From: an uncultured Acetatifactor sp.
Lineage (GTDB): Bacteria; Bacillota; Clostridia; Lachnospirales; Lachnospiraceae
DNA length: 64,000 nt
Assembly (NCBI GenBank): GCA_947631615.1
Contig: CANRLX010000002.1
Location: 89,160 to 153,159 of the forward strand
Reading direction: 5' to 3'
Both the position numbers and the translations under genes were made by a program. Position 1 is the first letter of the stretch. Each line of letters opens with the position of its first letter. Below the pieces are notes generated by a model that saw nothing but the letters and a program-made list of their open reading frames with translations, was not told the origin of the DNA and searched no databases. Shown here piece after piece: positions 20,110-29,768 of the stretch.

Positions 20110-23100
20110 GTGCGTGTCCTAAGGGAAGACAGGATGAGGAGAGGAGCTGTCCTCTCTGATACGGTGGGAAAAAACTCCCTTTTTGTAAAGGGTATTTTTG
20201 AAAAATACGGACAGGGTGAAAAGTATGTATTTGATCCTGTCTCTTTTGTGTATCTCCTGCCGTCGGCTGCCCCGTCGGAGGAAGAGGCTCCGGCAAAGAG
20301 GGATGAGGAACGCGCCAGGGAATACGTGCTGAGAGAAAAAGAAACCGTGCGGTTGATGACCAACAGTCTGCGGAGCAGGGAGTTTATTGTACGCCTCACC
20401 GAGAGAGCCGTCATGCCGAGCTCCCAGGAGCTGCTCTGCCAAAAGGCCAGAAAGGTACAACTGATCTGTCAGGTGCAGAAGCTGCTGCAGGAATGTAAGG
20501 AGTTTGAGAGAGAGCTGTCGCAGATGCCGAACGAACCAAAGATCCAAAGTGCGGCACCGAGTCCGGACAGCGAAAAAGAAAAAAGCCTGAACCGGGAACC
20601 GAGCCCGGACGGAGAAAAAGAAAATAGCCCGAATCGGGAACCGAGTTTTGACGTAGACGAACCGAAGATTTTCCGCATAGATCAAAACGTGGAAGCGGCG
20701 GAGAGAGAACCATCAACGATTGGGCGCTTCCACGAGGAAATAGAAGGTCTGGAAAAAAACCTCGCGCTGTGGCAGGAGGCGGGTGCCTCCCGAAATGATT
20801 TTTATCAGGGGGAGACCGTTCAGAGTGCAAAGCGTCTTCTGAGGGAGCGCAGAATACTGGAGCAGAGGATAGAATACCGGCTGTTTGATCGGGTGCGTCG
20901 GCTTTGTGCGGAGCGCATACAAGAGGAATCGAAAGCCTTCTCCCACAAGGGGGAACAGTCGGCGGAACATACAGATGCAGAGGAAAGAGAGAATCTTTTG
21001 GAGCGGTTGACGCAGGTGTGGCCGCTTTTGACCGACGCGGAGGAAATCCTGCGGGGAGAGCCGGAGCTTCGGCGTGCGTATCTGCTCTCGTTGATCCTGC
21101 GGGAGTCGAACGGCAGTATCGCCGATATTGAAACGCTGACAGAGCGGCTGCGGGAGAATATCGGATCCGAACCGGAGGCAGAGCCCGGGACGGCGTACTC
21201 CCTGAAGGAGGCGGACGTGGGGCAGACGCTGGAGCTGCTGTGGCAGACGGCGTCGCAGCTGCGTCCCGAGGAGTTGGAGCAGGCTGTGGAACGGCTTGAG
21301 AAAGGACAGGCTCTGACCCATCTTCGACAGAGTGACCCGAAGGTTTCAGAACCGCTGGAGGAACTGCGGGCAAAGATACAAAAAAGGCATCCGACAGAAT
21401 ACCAAGGGGAAATCTCGGAAGCGTCCCGAGGAGAACATCCGGAGAATAGAAAAAGGAAAGCGGTAGAGCAGATCCAAAAGGACGAGATTCCCCGTTTCCT
21501 CCGCACCAGACAGGAGGAAATCCTCCGTATCGGGGAGAAGGAAATCCTGCGGGGAAGGCCGGAGCTTCGGCGCGCGTATCTGCTCTCGTTGATCCTGCGG
21601 GAGTCGGATGATGGTATCGCCGATATCGAAACACTGACGGAGCGGTTGTGGGAGAACATCGGATCCGAACCGGAGGCAGAGCCCGGTTCGGCGTACTTCC
21701 CGAAGGAGGCAGACGCGGGACAGACGCTGGAGCTGCTGTGGCAGACGGCGTCGCAGCTGCGTCCCGAGGAGTTGGAGCAGGCTGTGGAACGGCTTGAGAA
21801 AGGACAGGCTCTGACCCATCTTCGACAGAGTGACCCGAAGGTTTCAGAACCGCTGGAGGAACTGCGGGCAAAGATACAAAAAAGGCATCCGACAGAATAC
21901 CAAGGGGAAATCTCGGAAGCGTCCCGAGGAGAACATCCGGAGAATAGAAAAAGGAAAGCGGTAGAGCAGATCCAAAAGGACGAGATTCCCCGTTTCCTCC
22001 GCACCAGACAGGAGGAAATCCTCCGTATCGGGGAGAAGGAAATCCTGCGGGGAAGGCCGGAGCTTCGGCGCGCGTATCTGCTCTCGTTGATCCTGCGGGA
22101 GTCGGATGATGGTATCGCCGATATCGAAACACTGACGGAGCGGTTGTGGGAGAACATCGGATCCGAACCGGAGGCAGAGCCCGGTTCGGCGTACTTCCCG
22201 AAGGAGGCAGACGCGGGACAGACGCTGGAGCTGCCGTGGCAGACGGCGTTGCAGCTGCATCCCAAGGAGTTACATCCCGAGGAGCTGCGGGCAAAGATAC
22301 AGGAAGGACGTAAAATTTCGTTGATCCTGCAGGAGACGGACCCGAAGAAAAAGCGCCGGATACAATGGTTTTCCAGGCTGTTGAAGGAGACCGGCCCCTC
22401 TGAGCTGGTCGAGCGGTTGACCGTGCGGGAAGTAAGACAGCTTTCCCGCGAGATAGAGTGGCTGGAGAAGCTGGTCAGACAGGAGAGCTTTGGAGTCTCA
22501 TACGGGGAAGGTTCTGTGGAAGAGCTACGAGATGAGGAGCTGACACAGGAATTTCCCAAGCGGCTGCTGGAGGTGCAGAGACGGCTGGCAGACGGCATGA
22601 GTCTGGAGGAGATCGACCGGGCCGAGACCGCACTAAAGGAGCAATATCCCGCCAAGGCAGAACAGGAGCGATCCGCACAGGAGATGTTGCTCCGGATCCG
22701 AAGCGAAAGGCTGCGGCGGTATGTAGAGCAGGATTTCCGCAGACTGCTTCAGGTGAAAAGCAGCGGCGGTAAACGGCACAGGAAATTTCCGGAAGGGTTT
22801 TGGGCGGAGGTTTCCGAGAGCGTTGGCATTACCACCCTGATCGGGCGGCTGAATCCTCAGGAGAGCAGCCGCTTGGAAACATGGATGCGGAAATGGAAGG
22901 GGTCGCCCGGGGAGATCGTTTGGGTGGAGCGCCTTTTGGCCGGAAAACTAAGTCCTGCGGAGAGAGCGGCAGTCCAACGGCAGTCTGCCGAATACCGGAC
23001 TGCCGTCGAACGGGTCTATGAACGGGGCAAGGGCTCTATAAAAGGTTCTGTGAAAGGCTCTGTAAAAGGCTCTGTAAAAGACCTTCAGCCGGAAAAGCTG

Positions 23101-23679
23101 CTTCAGGATTTTGAGATCGCCCGCGTGTTACAGCACGTTTCCGGTTTGACCGCTTCTGAGGATATCGCGGAGCCGGAGCGGAACGGACCTGTGTTGGAGA
23201 CGGCGGAGCCGGATTTGGAGCTGCGTTTCCTCCCAAGGGAAAACGGGGAGCCGGAGCTGCTTCACGAGGAGGCGGCGAACCGGATTTTTCAGACAGAGGC
23301 TCCGAAAGCGGACGAGGGCGGTTATGCCGCGGCCGATCGGGAACCGCTTTTCAAAGGCGGGAGCGGGGCCGAAGGAGAGCGGGAGAGCGGGGCCGGAGAG
23401 CTCCAAACTCTCCGGTCTTTGATTGTGAGACAGGATCCGGGGAAGCAGGAGCAGACAAGGCAGCAGGAGCGGCAGGAGAGCCAGCGCCGGCTTCTGATGC
23501 AGCTTCAGAATCAAAACCGGCAGCAGGAAAATGCGATCCGCGTTATGGAAAAGCGCCAGGAGGAGCTGCAGACACAGCTGCAGGAGCCGAAGCAGACCTG
23601 GGAGGAATTGGAGAAAAGGGTGCTGGAACGCCTCCAGGGACAGCTTCGCATGGAGCGGATGCGCAGAGGACTTTTATAA
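20110..23679 (+). CDS. Large Glu-rich helical protein with long tandem repeats, tape-measure candidate
   Basis: 1189 residues from a GTG with GGAGGCGG upstream. The first 110 residues are the least repetitive (SLFVKGIFEKYGQGEKYVFDPVSFVYLLPS). The rest is rich in Glu, Arg, Gln and Leu and predicted to be mostly helical, without membrane segments. It contains a repeat of about 14 residues near 155-180 (NREPSPDGEKE), a 166-residue unit in nearly identical tandem copies (DNA 21043-22260), a KGSV repeat near 977-991 and a Gln/Glu/Arg-rich coiled coil at the end. It stands between the second tube and the LysM protein. No other gene in the cluster looks like a tape measure, so that role is proposed; it lacks the hydrophobic segments of usual tape measures. 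Confidence 0.6.
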   Translation: MRVLREDRMRRGAVLSDTVGKNSLFVKGIFEKYGQGEKYVFDPVSFVYLLPSAAPSEEEAPAKRDEERAREYVLREKETVRLMTNSLRSREFIVRLTERAVMPSSQELLCQKARKVQLICQVQKLLQECKEFERELSQMPNEPKIQSAAPSPDSEKEKSLNREPSPDGEKENSPNREPSFDVDEPKIFRIDQNVEAAEREPSTIGRFHEEIEGLEKNLALWQEAGASRNDFYQGETVQSAKRLLRERRILEQRIEYRLFDRVRRLCAERIQEESKAFSHKGEQSAEHTDAEERENLLERLTQVWPLLTDAEEILRGEPELRRAYLLSLILRESNGSIADIETLTERLRENIGSEPEAEPGTAYSLKEADVGQTLELLWQTASQLRPEELEQAVERLEKGQALTHLRQSDPKVSEPLEELRAKIQKRHPTEYQGEISEASRGEHPENRKRKAVEQIQKDEIPRFLRTRQEEILRIGEKEILRGRPELRRAYLLSLILRESDDGIADIETLTERLWENIGSEPEAEPGSAYFPKEADAGQTLELLWQTASQLRPEELEQAVERLEKGQALTHLRQSDPKVSEPLEELRAKIQKRHPTEYQGEISEASRGEHPENRKRKAVEQIQKDEIPRFLRTRQEEILRIGEKEILRGRPELRRAYLLSLILRESDDGIADIETLTERLWENIGSEPEAEPGSAYFPKEADAGQTLELPWQTALQLHPKELHPEELRAKIQEGRKISLILQETDPKKKRRIQWFSRLLKETGPSELVERLTVREVRQLSREIEWLEKLVRQESFGVSYGEGSVEELRDEELTQEFPKRLLEVQRRLADGMSLEEIDRAETALKEQYPAKAEQERSAQEMLLRIRSERLRRYVEQDFRRLLQVKSSGGKRHRKFPEGFWAEVSESVGITTLIGRLNPQESSRLETWMRKWKGSPGEIVWVERLLAGKLSPAERAAVQRQSAEYRTAVERVYERGKGSIKGSVKGSVKGSVKDLQPEKLLQDFEIARVLQHVSGLTASEDIAEPERNGPVLETAEPDLELRFLPRENGEPELLHEEAANRIFQTEAPKADEGGYAAADREPLFKGGSGAEGERESGAGELQTLRSLIVRQDPGKQEQTRQQERQESQRRLLMQLQNQNRQQENAIRVMEKRQEELQTQLQEPKQTWEELEKRVLERLQGQLRMERMRRGLL
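21043..22260 (+). repeat. 498-bp in-frame tandem repeat, about 2.4 copies
   Basis: Units begin at 21043, 21541 and 22039, each with GAAATCCTGCGGGG, exactly 498 bp (166 codons) apart. Copies one and two are virtually the same from about 21215/21713 onward; copies two and three are identical by eye until about 22230, after which copy three diverges and is shortened. The length being a multiple of three keeps the frame. The near identity means recent duplication or ongoing homogenisation. Confidence 0.95.
23035..23084 (+). repeat. 12-bp tandem repeat coding for KGSV
   Basis: Four units related to GGCTCTGTAAAA follow one another within the large repeat protein and encode Gly-Ser-(Ile/Val)-Lys four times. 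Such short perfect units change copy number easily by slippage without loss of frame. Confidence 0.85.
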
Positions 23680-23695
23680 AGCGAGGAGATAGGAT

Positions 23696-24406
23696 ATGCC
23701 ATCATTGGGTGCGCTCGGGGCGTTGAATATAAACAGTATACTGCCGGAGGATCTTAAGAAGGCAAAAATAGAGGTACTGGATGAGCGGGGGAAAAAATCC
23801 AAAGAGATCGAGGTGCTTTTTAACCCGTCCCAGTATACGCTGCAGGATTCCGCGAAATACTCCATGCGGCCGAGACCTGGCTCGGATGTTCCGCAGATGA
23901 CCTTTATAGGCGGCAATGCCACTACCCTGCAGGTGGAGCTGTTTTTTGACACCAGTCCGGTTTTGACCACCACCGTCTTGACCAGCGCGAAGGCCACGGA
24001 CGTATCGAAAAAGGTGAAGGATTTTGAGGAATTGGTATATATCAAGGGAAATCTGCACGCGCCCCCGTCCGTGAAATTTAAGTGGGGCTCCCTGTCCTTC
24101 AAGGGTGTGGTCACGGATGTAAAGAGCACCTACACCAAGTTTACGGAGAGCGGTATGCCGATTCAGGCCCGAGTGGAATTGTCGCTTATGTCCTGCTATT
24201 CCTCCAGTGAGAAAAAGCGGAAGAGCCCCTTTGAATCCCCCGATCGGACAAAGTGCAGAATGATTCGGGAGGACTGCAGTATCTGGGATATCGCGCTGAA
24301 CGAGTACGGGGATGTATCCAAATGGAAGGTGATCGCCAGGGCAAATAATCTGGCGGATCCTCTGCATATCCCGCCCGGAACCATCATCAAAGTGCCCGCG
24401 CTGTAA
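23696..24406 (+). CDS. LysM-domain CIS protein (Afp7/gp53-like)
   Basis: 236 residues. The N-terminal part has the family phrase IEVLFNPSQYTLQ and a beta-rich region (LQVELFFDTSPV, GVVTDVKSTYTKF). The last 50 residues form a LysM-like module (DCSIWDIALNEYGDVSKWKVIARANNL... IPPGTIIKVP). In Afp and PVC this protein ties the tube initiator and hub to the baseplate and sheath. The start has GAGGAGATAGG upstream and lies 17 bp after the large repeat protein. Confidence 0.88.
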   Translation: MPSLGALGALNINSILPEDLKKAKIEVLDERGKKSKEIEVLFNPSQYTLQDSAKYSMRPRPGSDVPQMTFIGGNATTLQVELFFDTSPVLTTTVLTSAKATDVSKKVKDFEELVYIKGNLHAPPSVKFKWGSLSFKGVVTDVKSTYTKFTESGMPIQARVELSLMSCYSSSEKKRKSPFESPDRTKCRMIREDCSIWDIALNEYGDVSKWKVIARANNLADPLHIPPGTIIKVPAL

Positions 24407-24443
24407 AGGGTGAGGATATCGTCTCGACGGTAGGGAGGTTTGT

Positions 24444-25523
24444 ATGGCAGGTTTTATGACAGATGTCTACACCTATGACTCTCTTGCAAATAAATACGGA
24501 AATTTCCAGGTGCCGGCTTTTGAATTGTGCGTCAACGGCAAGGATGCGGTGGAGGAGCTGAATCTGTCTGTGCTGTCCATGGACATCTCCCTGGCCAGTA
24601 CGGAGGCCAGCACGGCGGTGATCCGGATCGGCGGCGTGTATGATCTGGAAAAAAGAAGCTTTGACAGCAAAGTCAAAAACAAGCTCAAGCTGGGGACGAT
24701 CGTGGAGGTCGGCATAGGCTACCTCTCAGAGATCCGAAAGGTGCTGAAGGGATTCGTGGCGGTGCTGGGCGCTGAATTTGCGGAGGAAGCCTGTCTTGTG
24801 GTGACGGTTATGGATGTGCGCAGGCTGATGATGATCAACGGCACCCACCACAAGCTGTACAACGTAAAAAATTATTCGGATGCGGTCAGGGCGGTGCTAG
24901 GAGAATACTCCAAGCTGTGCAAGCCGGAGATAGACGCCACCAGCGATAATCTGGACAGACCTCTCTCCCAACAGTCTACGGACTATGATTTCATCACAAA
25001 GGAGCTGATTAAAAAGGGTCTTTGTGAGAGGGAGTTTCTCGTGGTGGGAGATACGGCGTACTTCCGCAAGCCGCACAAGGAGACGCGGCCTGTCTGTTCT
25101 CTGGAGTATGGGCGGGAGCTGTGGTCGTTCCAGATGGAGAGCTCCTACGTCGACGTGGAGATCGAGGTGACCGGATACAATCAGGAGGAGCAGAAGTCCT
25201 ATATCGGAAAAGCGAAGGCCAAGAGCAGGGAGCCTGTCAGTTCTCTGTCTGCCAAGACGCCGGTGTCCAATATCGTGGACGAGGAGGCGGACAACCAGAA
25301 CAAGGTGAACGCCCGCGCGCAGATTTTTGCCAATATGCAGGTCGCAGGCGGCCAGAATGCCAAAGGAACCTGTGTAGGGCTGCCGGAGCTGGTTCCGGGC
25401 AGGTTTGTGGAGGTGTCGAAGCTGGAGGCTATGGCAAACAGAAAGTACTACCTGAAGCGTGTAAACCACAGGATCAATGAAGAGGGATTTGTCACGGAAT
25501 TTGAGACGGGAGGATGGGCCTGA
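24444..25523 (+). CDS. CIS baseplate hub (gpD/gp27-like)
   Basis: 359 residues resembling phage late control protein D, the gp27 part of a VgrG. Typical are an N-terminal beta barrel with FELCVNGKDAVEELNLSVLSMDISLAST and the LSQQSTDYDFITKELIKKGLCEREFLVVGDT segment, which matches the hub-family pattern of DxxFLxxLAxxxGxxF. The C-terminal barrel ends GRFVEVSKLEAMANRKYYLKRV. In many CIS clusters hub and spike are one protein (Afp8); here they are two, the spike following with a TGATG overlap. Confidence 0.87.
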   Translation: MAGFMTDVYTYDSLANKYGNFQVPAFELCVNGKDAVEELNLSVLSMDISLASTEASTAVIRIGGVYDLEKRSFDSKVKNKLKLGTIVEVGIGYLSEIRKVLKGFVAVLGAEFAEEACLVVTVMDVRRLMMINGTHHKLYNVKNYSDAVRAVLGEYSKLCKPEIDATSDNLDRPLSQQSTDYDFITKELIKKGLCEREFLVVGDTAYFRKPHKETRPVCSLEYGRELWSFQMESSYVDVEIEVTGYNQEEQKSYIGKAKAKSREPVSSLSAKTPVSNIVDEEADNQNKVNARAQIFANMQVAGGQNAKGTCVGLPELVPGRFVEVSKLEAMANRKYYLKRVNHRINEEGFVTEFETGGWA

Positions 25524-26299
25524 TGGGCGTTTTTGACGAGCTGCTTAGCAGCGCGGACGACAGGAAGATCGGAGAGGTTCCCGGGATCATCACCGGCCTG
25601 GTAAAGGAAAACTGGAGCAAGGAGCATCCGGGGATGGTGAAGGTGGAGTATTTCCTGGGGGAGAAGGGCAAAAATCTCACCGGCTGGGTTCCGGTTATGG
25701 TGCCCTATGCCGGAAAGGAGTTTGGTTCCTATGCGCTTCCGGAGGTGGGATCCGAGGTCGTCCTGGCATTTCAGAGAGGCAACCGCAACTGCCCGATCGT
25801 CCTGGGGTGTATCTGGAACAAGCAGTCGGCTCTGCCGAAAAACACGGCCAATGAGAAGAATACAATCAAAAAGCTGCTGACCAAGGGCGGCTGTGAGATA
25901 CAGATCCAGGAGGAGGACAAGAAGGAGCAGATCCTGATCCATACGCCCAAGGGACTGAAGCTTTTGATAGAGGATCAGAACGAAACGATAGAGCTTGGCG
26001 ACAAGGCCGGAAAGAACAAGATCACCCTGGACACAAAGAATGGAAAAATGGCGCTTTTGGCGGATAAAAGCATGGAATTTAAAGTGGGCGGAAACGTCAT
26101 GCTGTCTTTGAACGGCAGTTCCAAGGCGGTAAAGATCAAGGGCGGGAAAATCACCTGCAATGCGGATCAAAGCGTAGAGATAAAGGGACAGACGGCGAAG
26201 CTGGAGGGAACCTCCACGGAAGTAAAGGGATCGGGAGCTTTAAAGCTGGAGGCAAGCGGTACGGCTCAGTTAAAGGGCGCCATAGTGCAGATCAATTAG
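25523..26299 (+). CDS. CIS central spike (gp5/VgrG C-terminal-like)
   Basis: 258 residues from the ATG that overlaps the hub's stop (TGATG); another ATG nine bases upstream is too close to the ribosome site GGGAGG. The N-terminal OB fold is recognised by GIITGLVKENWSKEHPGMVKVEYFLGEKG and GSEVVLAFQRGNRNCPIVLGCIWN. From about residue 115 the sequence becomes short repeating beta strands (ILIHTPKGLKLLIEDQNETIELGDKAG...) ending in a series of Lys-Gly and Thr/Ser strands typical of a trimeric beta-helix needle. It would be capped by the PAAR-like protein at 38781. Confidence 0.9.
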   Translation: MGVFDELLSSADDRKIGEVPGIITGLVKENWSKEHPGMVKVEYFLGEKGKNLTGWVPVMVPYAGKEFGSYALPEVGSEVVLAFQRGNRNCPIVLGCIWNKQSALPKNTANEKNTIKKLLTKGGCEIQIQEEDKKEQILIHTPKGLKLLIEDQNETIELGDKAGKNKITLDTKNGKMALLADKSMEFKVGGNVMLSLNGSSKAVKIKGGKITCNADQSVEIKGQTAKLEGTSTEVKGSGALKLEASGTAQLKGAIVQIN

Positions 26300-26317
26300 G
26301 CGGCGCGGAGGTTAGTG

Positions 26318-26737
26318 ATGACGGAACGGGAGAAAGTAAAAAGTTTTCTGGGGACGGGTTTTCATTTTCCCATCGAGGTGGAGGAAGCCACCGGCAGGAT
26401 GAAGGAGGTCTCCCTGGAGGAGGATATCAAACAGGCGATATGGATCATTCTGATGACCCGAAAAGGGGAGCGAGTGATGCGTCCGGATTTTGGATGCGAC
26501 ATTTACGATTATGCCTTTGAGACTACGGATTACACCACGCTGGTTCAGATGGAAAACGCGGTCAGCGAGGCGCTGATCCGCTGGGAACCACGCATTACCG
26601 ATATCTCCGTCAGAGTAAACAACGAGCAGGAGAAGGAGGGCGTGCTGTTGATAGAGATCAGCTATCTGGTGCGCAGTACGAACAATCCGTTTAATTTGGT
26701 CTATCCTTATTACATCAATGAGGGAACGGGAGCATAG
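26318..26737 (+). CDS. Baseplate wedge protein gp25-like
   Basis: 139 residues from the ATG preceded by GGAGG at 6 bp. It matches the gp25/IraD-like baseplate family: FLGTGFHFPIEV at the start, EEDIKQAIWIILMTRKGERVMRPDFGCDIYDYAFE in the middle and NPFNLVYPYY at the end. It starts sheath assembly at the baseplate in T4, T6SS and CIS. Spacing of 18 bp on both sides indicates tight coupling within the operon. Confidence 0.95.
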   Translation: MTEREKVKSFLGTGFHFPIEVEEATGRMKEVSLEEDIKQAIWIILMTRKGERVMRPDFGCDIYDYAFETTDYTTLVQMENAVSEALIRWEPRITDISVRVNNEQEKEGVLLIEISYLVRSTNNPFNLVYPYYINEGTGA

Positions 26738-26754
26738 GGGCAGGAGGATACCTT

Positions 26755-29694
26755 ATGAAGGACTGGAAGGGAAAATCTGGAACCGGTGAGGAAATCATTC
26801 ATAATATTCAGACTGCCGCCGCCAATTATACGCCGGAGTGGAATTTCAGCATGGAGGATCCGGATATCGGCTCCGCGGTAGCCCATGTATATGCCGACAT
26901 GACGGAAGATACGATCCGGCAGATGGGGCGTCTGGGATATAAGAACCGGCTGGCTTTTTTTAACAGCCTGGGGGCAGACCAGCGCCGCGCCGTGCCGGCC
27001 AGAGGTTTTGCGGTTTTCGGACTTGTGGCCGGTGCGCCGGAGGGGACGGAGGTAGATGCCTGTACCGGTGTGACCGCGGAGGTTGAGGAGGAGGAAGGAA
27101 ATATCCGGTTTGAGACGGGGGAGGATCTCTACGTGACGCCGGCGGAGCCTTCCTGCCTGTATCTGACGGACGGCAGAAGGGATGGCATTTACAGACTTTG
27201 CGGGAACCTTACAGAGCAGGACGAGCCGATCACCCTGTTTCGCGAGAAGGGAGAAAATCTGCAGAGGCATGAGTGGATTCTGGCCCACGATGAAATCCTG
27301 GGGATTCGGGGAGAAGCCTATCTGGAAATCAGCTTTTATGTCCGTCCGGGACAACTGCTGGAGGAGAGGCTGCTGCGAAGTATGACGGAGCCCGAAACAG
27401 CGGAATTTTCTTATTGGACGTTAGAGGGCTGGCAGGATTTTACGGAGGTATCTGTCTATCAGGGCAGGCTGCTCCTGCACAAGAGTGCCGCTATGCCCGC
27501 CTTTGAAAGGTTCGATCTGGGGGAGGAGACACAAAGCTTTGCGATCCGCTGCGTTATCCGTGATATCGAAGCCTTCGGGCAAATCCTCGTTCGGGAGATC
27601 CGCCTGAAGAGCAGAGGGGAGAATCTACCGCCGCAATATTTGTACGCGGGGGATGTCGAATGTGCCCGAACGGAATTTCTGCCCTTTGGGGAACAGCTGA
27701 ACCTGTTCGATGAAGTGTACTTTGGATCCGACGAGGTCTTTGCCAAGAGAGGTGCACAGGTGTCCATGACCTTCCATCTGGACTATGCGCAGGTGCCCTT
27801 GGAGATCACGGGGGAGGAGCAGCCGGTTGAATGGAAATGGGTGATGAACCGCTCCGAATTTCGTCCGGATCCGGAATACGACATCACGATCGAAGAGGTA
27901 ATCTGGGAGTATTACAACGGAAACGGATGGAGCCGCCTGTTTTCCGGTAGGGAGTACAGCGATATGTTTAACGCCGCAATGGGAGGGTTGAGCCAGCAGA
28001 AGACACTGACCTTTGTGTGTCCTCCGGACATTGCACCCGTGCTGGTAAATTCCTGCGAGACCTGTTATATCCGCGCCCGTATTCTGAAGCTGAACAATAT
28101 GTTTAAGATCAAGGGAAAATATATTGTCCCTGTGATCGGAAATTTGTTTCTTTCTTATCATTATCAGGAGAACGGAAGGAAACCGGAAGCGCTGAGGCTG
28201 GAGAACAATCTGGAAAGGATCCTCTACAGGGAGGAGGATATGGAGGACGGGAAAGAGCCGATCCCTCTGATCACAGAGCTGCCGGAAAAAGAGAAGGCTC
28301 TGTATATCGGCTTTGAGGCGCCTCCCGTGGGATCTCCGATCCGGATGCTGTGGGTGATGGAGGATATTCTGACCGGAGAGAGAGGGAGCGTTACCTGGGA
28401 GTATGAGACGGAGGACGGTTTTCGGGAGATGAACCTGGCGGATCTGACGGATCATTTATCCCGCACGGGGCTGATAACCTTTGTAGGGCAGCAGGATTTC
28501 TATAAGGCGCTTCGGTTCGGAGAGGAACGGTACTGGATCCGGTTGAGGGATGAGGGCGGTTTTTATTCCGTCCGGAACGAGCGGGTGGAATATCCGGTTC
28601 TTCGGAAGATATGGATGAACGCGGTGGAGATCCGGCACATGGACCGTGAGGAGACGGAAAGCTTCACGCCGGATCCCTATGAGGAGGACTGCAGCTTTCC
28701 GCTTTTGCACGGCAACATCGATAAGATATCGGTGGAGGTGCTGGAGGGCAATGACGAGGAAGAGTCCTGGACCGTCTGGAAGGAGGTGCCGGATCTGGAG
28801 GCCTGGCCAGGGGACGCAAGCGTCTGTCAGGTGGATCGGACGAAGGGAATCGTCCGGTTTGGAGACGGCCTCCACGGGAAAGTCCCGCCCTTCGGAAAGC
28901 CTCAGGGCATACGGGTACATTATAAATGCGGCGGGGGCTGCCGCGGAAACGTGGCGCGGGGACAGGTGTCCAAGCTGAATCAGACGCTTGGATTTGTCCA
29001 GACAGTATTCAATCCCATGGACCTGTGGGGAGGGCTGGATGTGGAGACACCGGAGGAAGCTATGAAGCGATTCAGCGCAAGGCTCCGGCACTGGGATCGG
29101 GCGGTCACGGCCAGGGATTATGAACAACTGGCGATGGAAGCCTCCAGAGCTCTTAAGAAGGTCCGCTGCTTTGGCGGAAAAAATGATAAAGGGGAGAGGG
29201 AGTCGGGAGCGGTGACTCTGGTGGTGTACCCGGAGAAACACCTGCAGGACAAAAGCTTCTTCTGTTCCGTACAGGAAGAGATCCTTCGATATCTGGGGCC
29301 CAGAATGGATCAGGGGATCCTGGAGCGGGGACAGTTTTATGTGGTGGAGCCGAAGATGGTGGAAATTCAGGTGAAGGCAGAGGTGACGGTCTCCGGTTTT
29401 CAGAATATTTTTCAGATGCGGCGTCGGGTCGGAGAGCGCATACGGGATTTCCTGGATCCCATGAAGGGGCATTTTGACGGCGGGGGATGGGGAATCGGAC
29501 AGCTCCCCGACATGATCCAGATACAGAATATTTTGAGGGATATTCCTGAAATCGTATGGATTTCCAAGATCTATCTGCTGGCGTTCATAAACGGGCCTAA
29601 GGGGAGACAGGAGACGGATCTGGAGCAGATCCGAAGACATCCCTATGTTCTTCCCGTCTGTGGCGACGTGGATGTGGCGGTGACGGTACATTGA
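26755..29694 (+). CDS. Large CIS baseplate protein (gp6/J-like, Afp11)
   Basis: 979 residues, the largest baseplate component. The early segment NYTPEWNFSMEDPDIGSAVAHVYADM is the usual opening of Afp11-type proteins, and the C-terminal half has FGDGLHGKVPPFGKPQGIRVHYKCGGGCRGNV followed by VTARDYEQLAMEAS, the baseplate J core. With the next gene it should form the wedge heterodimers around the hub. Start follows CAGGAGGATACC. The 74 bp after its stop hold no clear signal. Confidence 0.9.
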   Translation: MKDWKGKSGTGEEIIHNIQTAAANYTPEWNFSMEDPDIGSAVAHVYADMTEDTIRQMGRLGYKNRLAFFNSLGADQRRAVPARGFAVFGLVAGAPEGTEVDACTGVTAEVEEEEGNIRFETGEDLYVTPAEPSCLYLTDGRRDGIYRLCGNLTEQDEPITLFREKGENLQRHEWILAHDEILGIRGEAYLEISFYVRPGQLLEERLLRSMTEPETAEFSYWTLEGWQDFTEVSVYQGRLLLHKSAAMPAFERFDLGEETQSFAIRCVIRDIEAFGQILVREIRLKSRGENLPPQYLYAGDVECARTEFLPFGEQLNLFDEVYFGSDEVFAKRGAQVSMTFHLDYAQVPLEITGEEQPVEWKWVMNRSEFRPDPEYDITIEEVIWEYYNGNGWSRLFSGREYSDMFNAAMGGLSQQKTLTFVCPPDIAPVLVNSCETCYIRARILKLNNMFKIKGKYIVPVIGNLFLSYHYQENGRKPEALRLENNLERILYREEDMEDGKEPIPLITELPEKEKALYIGFEAPPVGSPIRMLWVMEDILTGERGSVTWEYETEDGFREMNLADLTDHLSRTGLITFVGQQDFYKALRFGEERYWIRLRDEGGFYSVRNERVEYPVLRKIWMNAVEIRHMDREETESFTPDPYEEDCSFPLLHGNIDKISVEVLEGNDEEESWTVWKEVPDLEAWPGDASVCQVDRTKGIVRFGDGLHGKVPPFGKPQGIRVHYKCGGGCRGNVARGQVSKLNQTLGFVQTVFNPMDLWGGLDVETPEEAMKRFSARLRHWDRAVTARDYEQLAMEASRALKKVRCFGGKNDKGERESGAVTLVVYPEKHLQDKSFFCSVQEEILRYLGPRMDQGILERGQFYVVEPKMVEIQVKAEVTVSGFQNIFQMRRRVGERIRDFLDPMKGHFDGGGWGIGQLPDMIQIQNILRDIPEIVWISKIYLLAFINGPKGRQETDLEQIRRHPYVLPVCGDVDVAVTVH

Positions 29695-29768
29695 GCGGCA
29701 GAAAGAAAGCAGCCGCAGTAATATTTGGACAGAGTAGGGATAGGAAAGTTTGAGTAAGGAGGAGCGCT

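Noticed and set aside
21043..22260. Possible CRISPR array or mobile repeat
   Set aside because: Units are 498 bp, directly adjoining, without spacers and wholly coding in one frame.
20411..22655. Two very long reverse-strand open frames (627 and 611 codons) opposite the large repeat protein
   Set aside because: They arise from codon bias and the repeat of the forward gene; sequences are Ser/Arg/Pro-rich without domains, and the forward frame has ribosome site and operon context.
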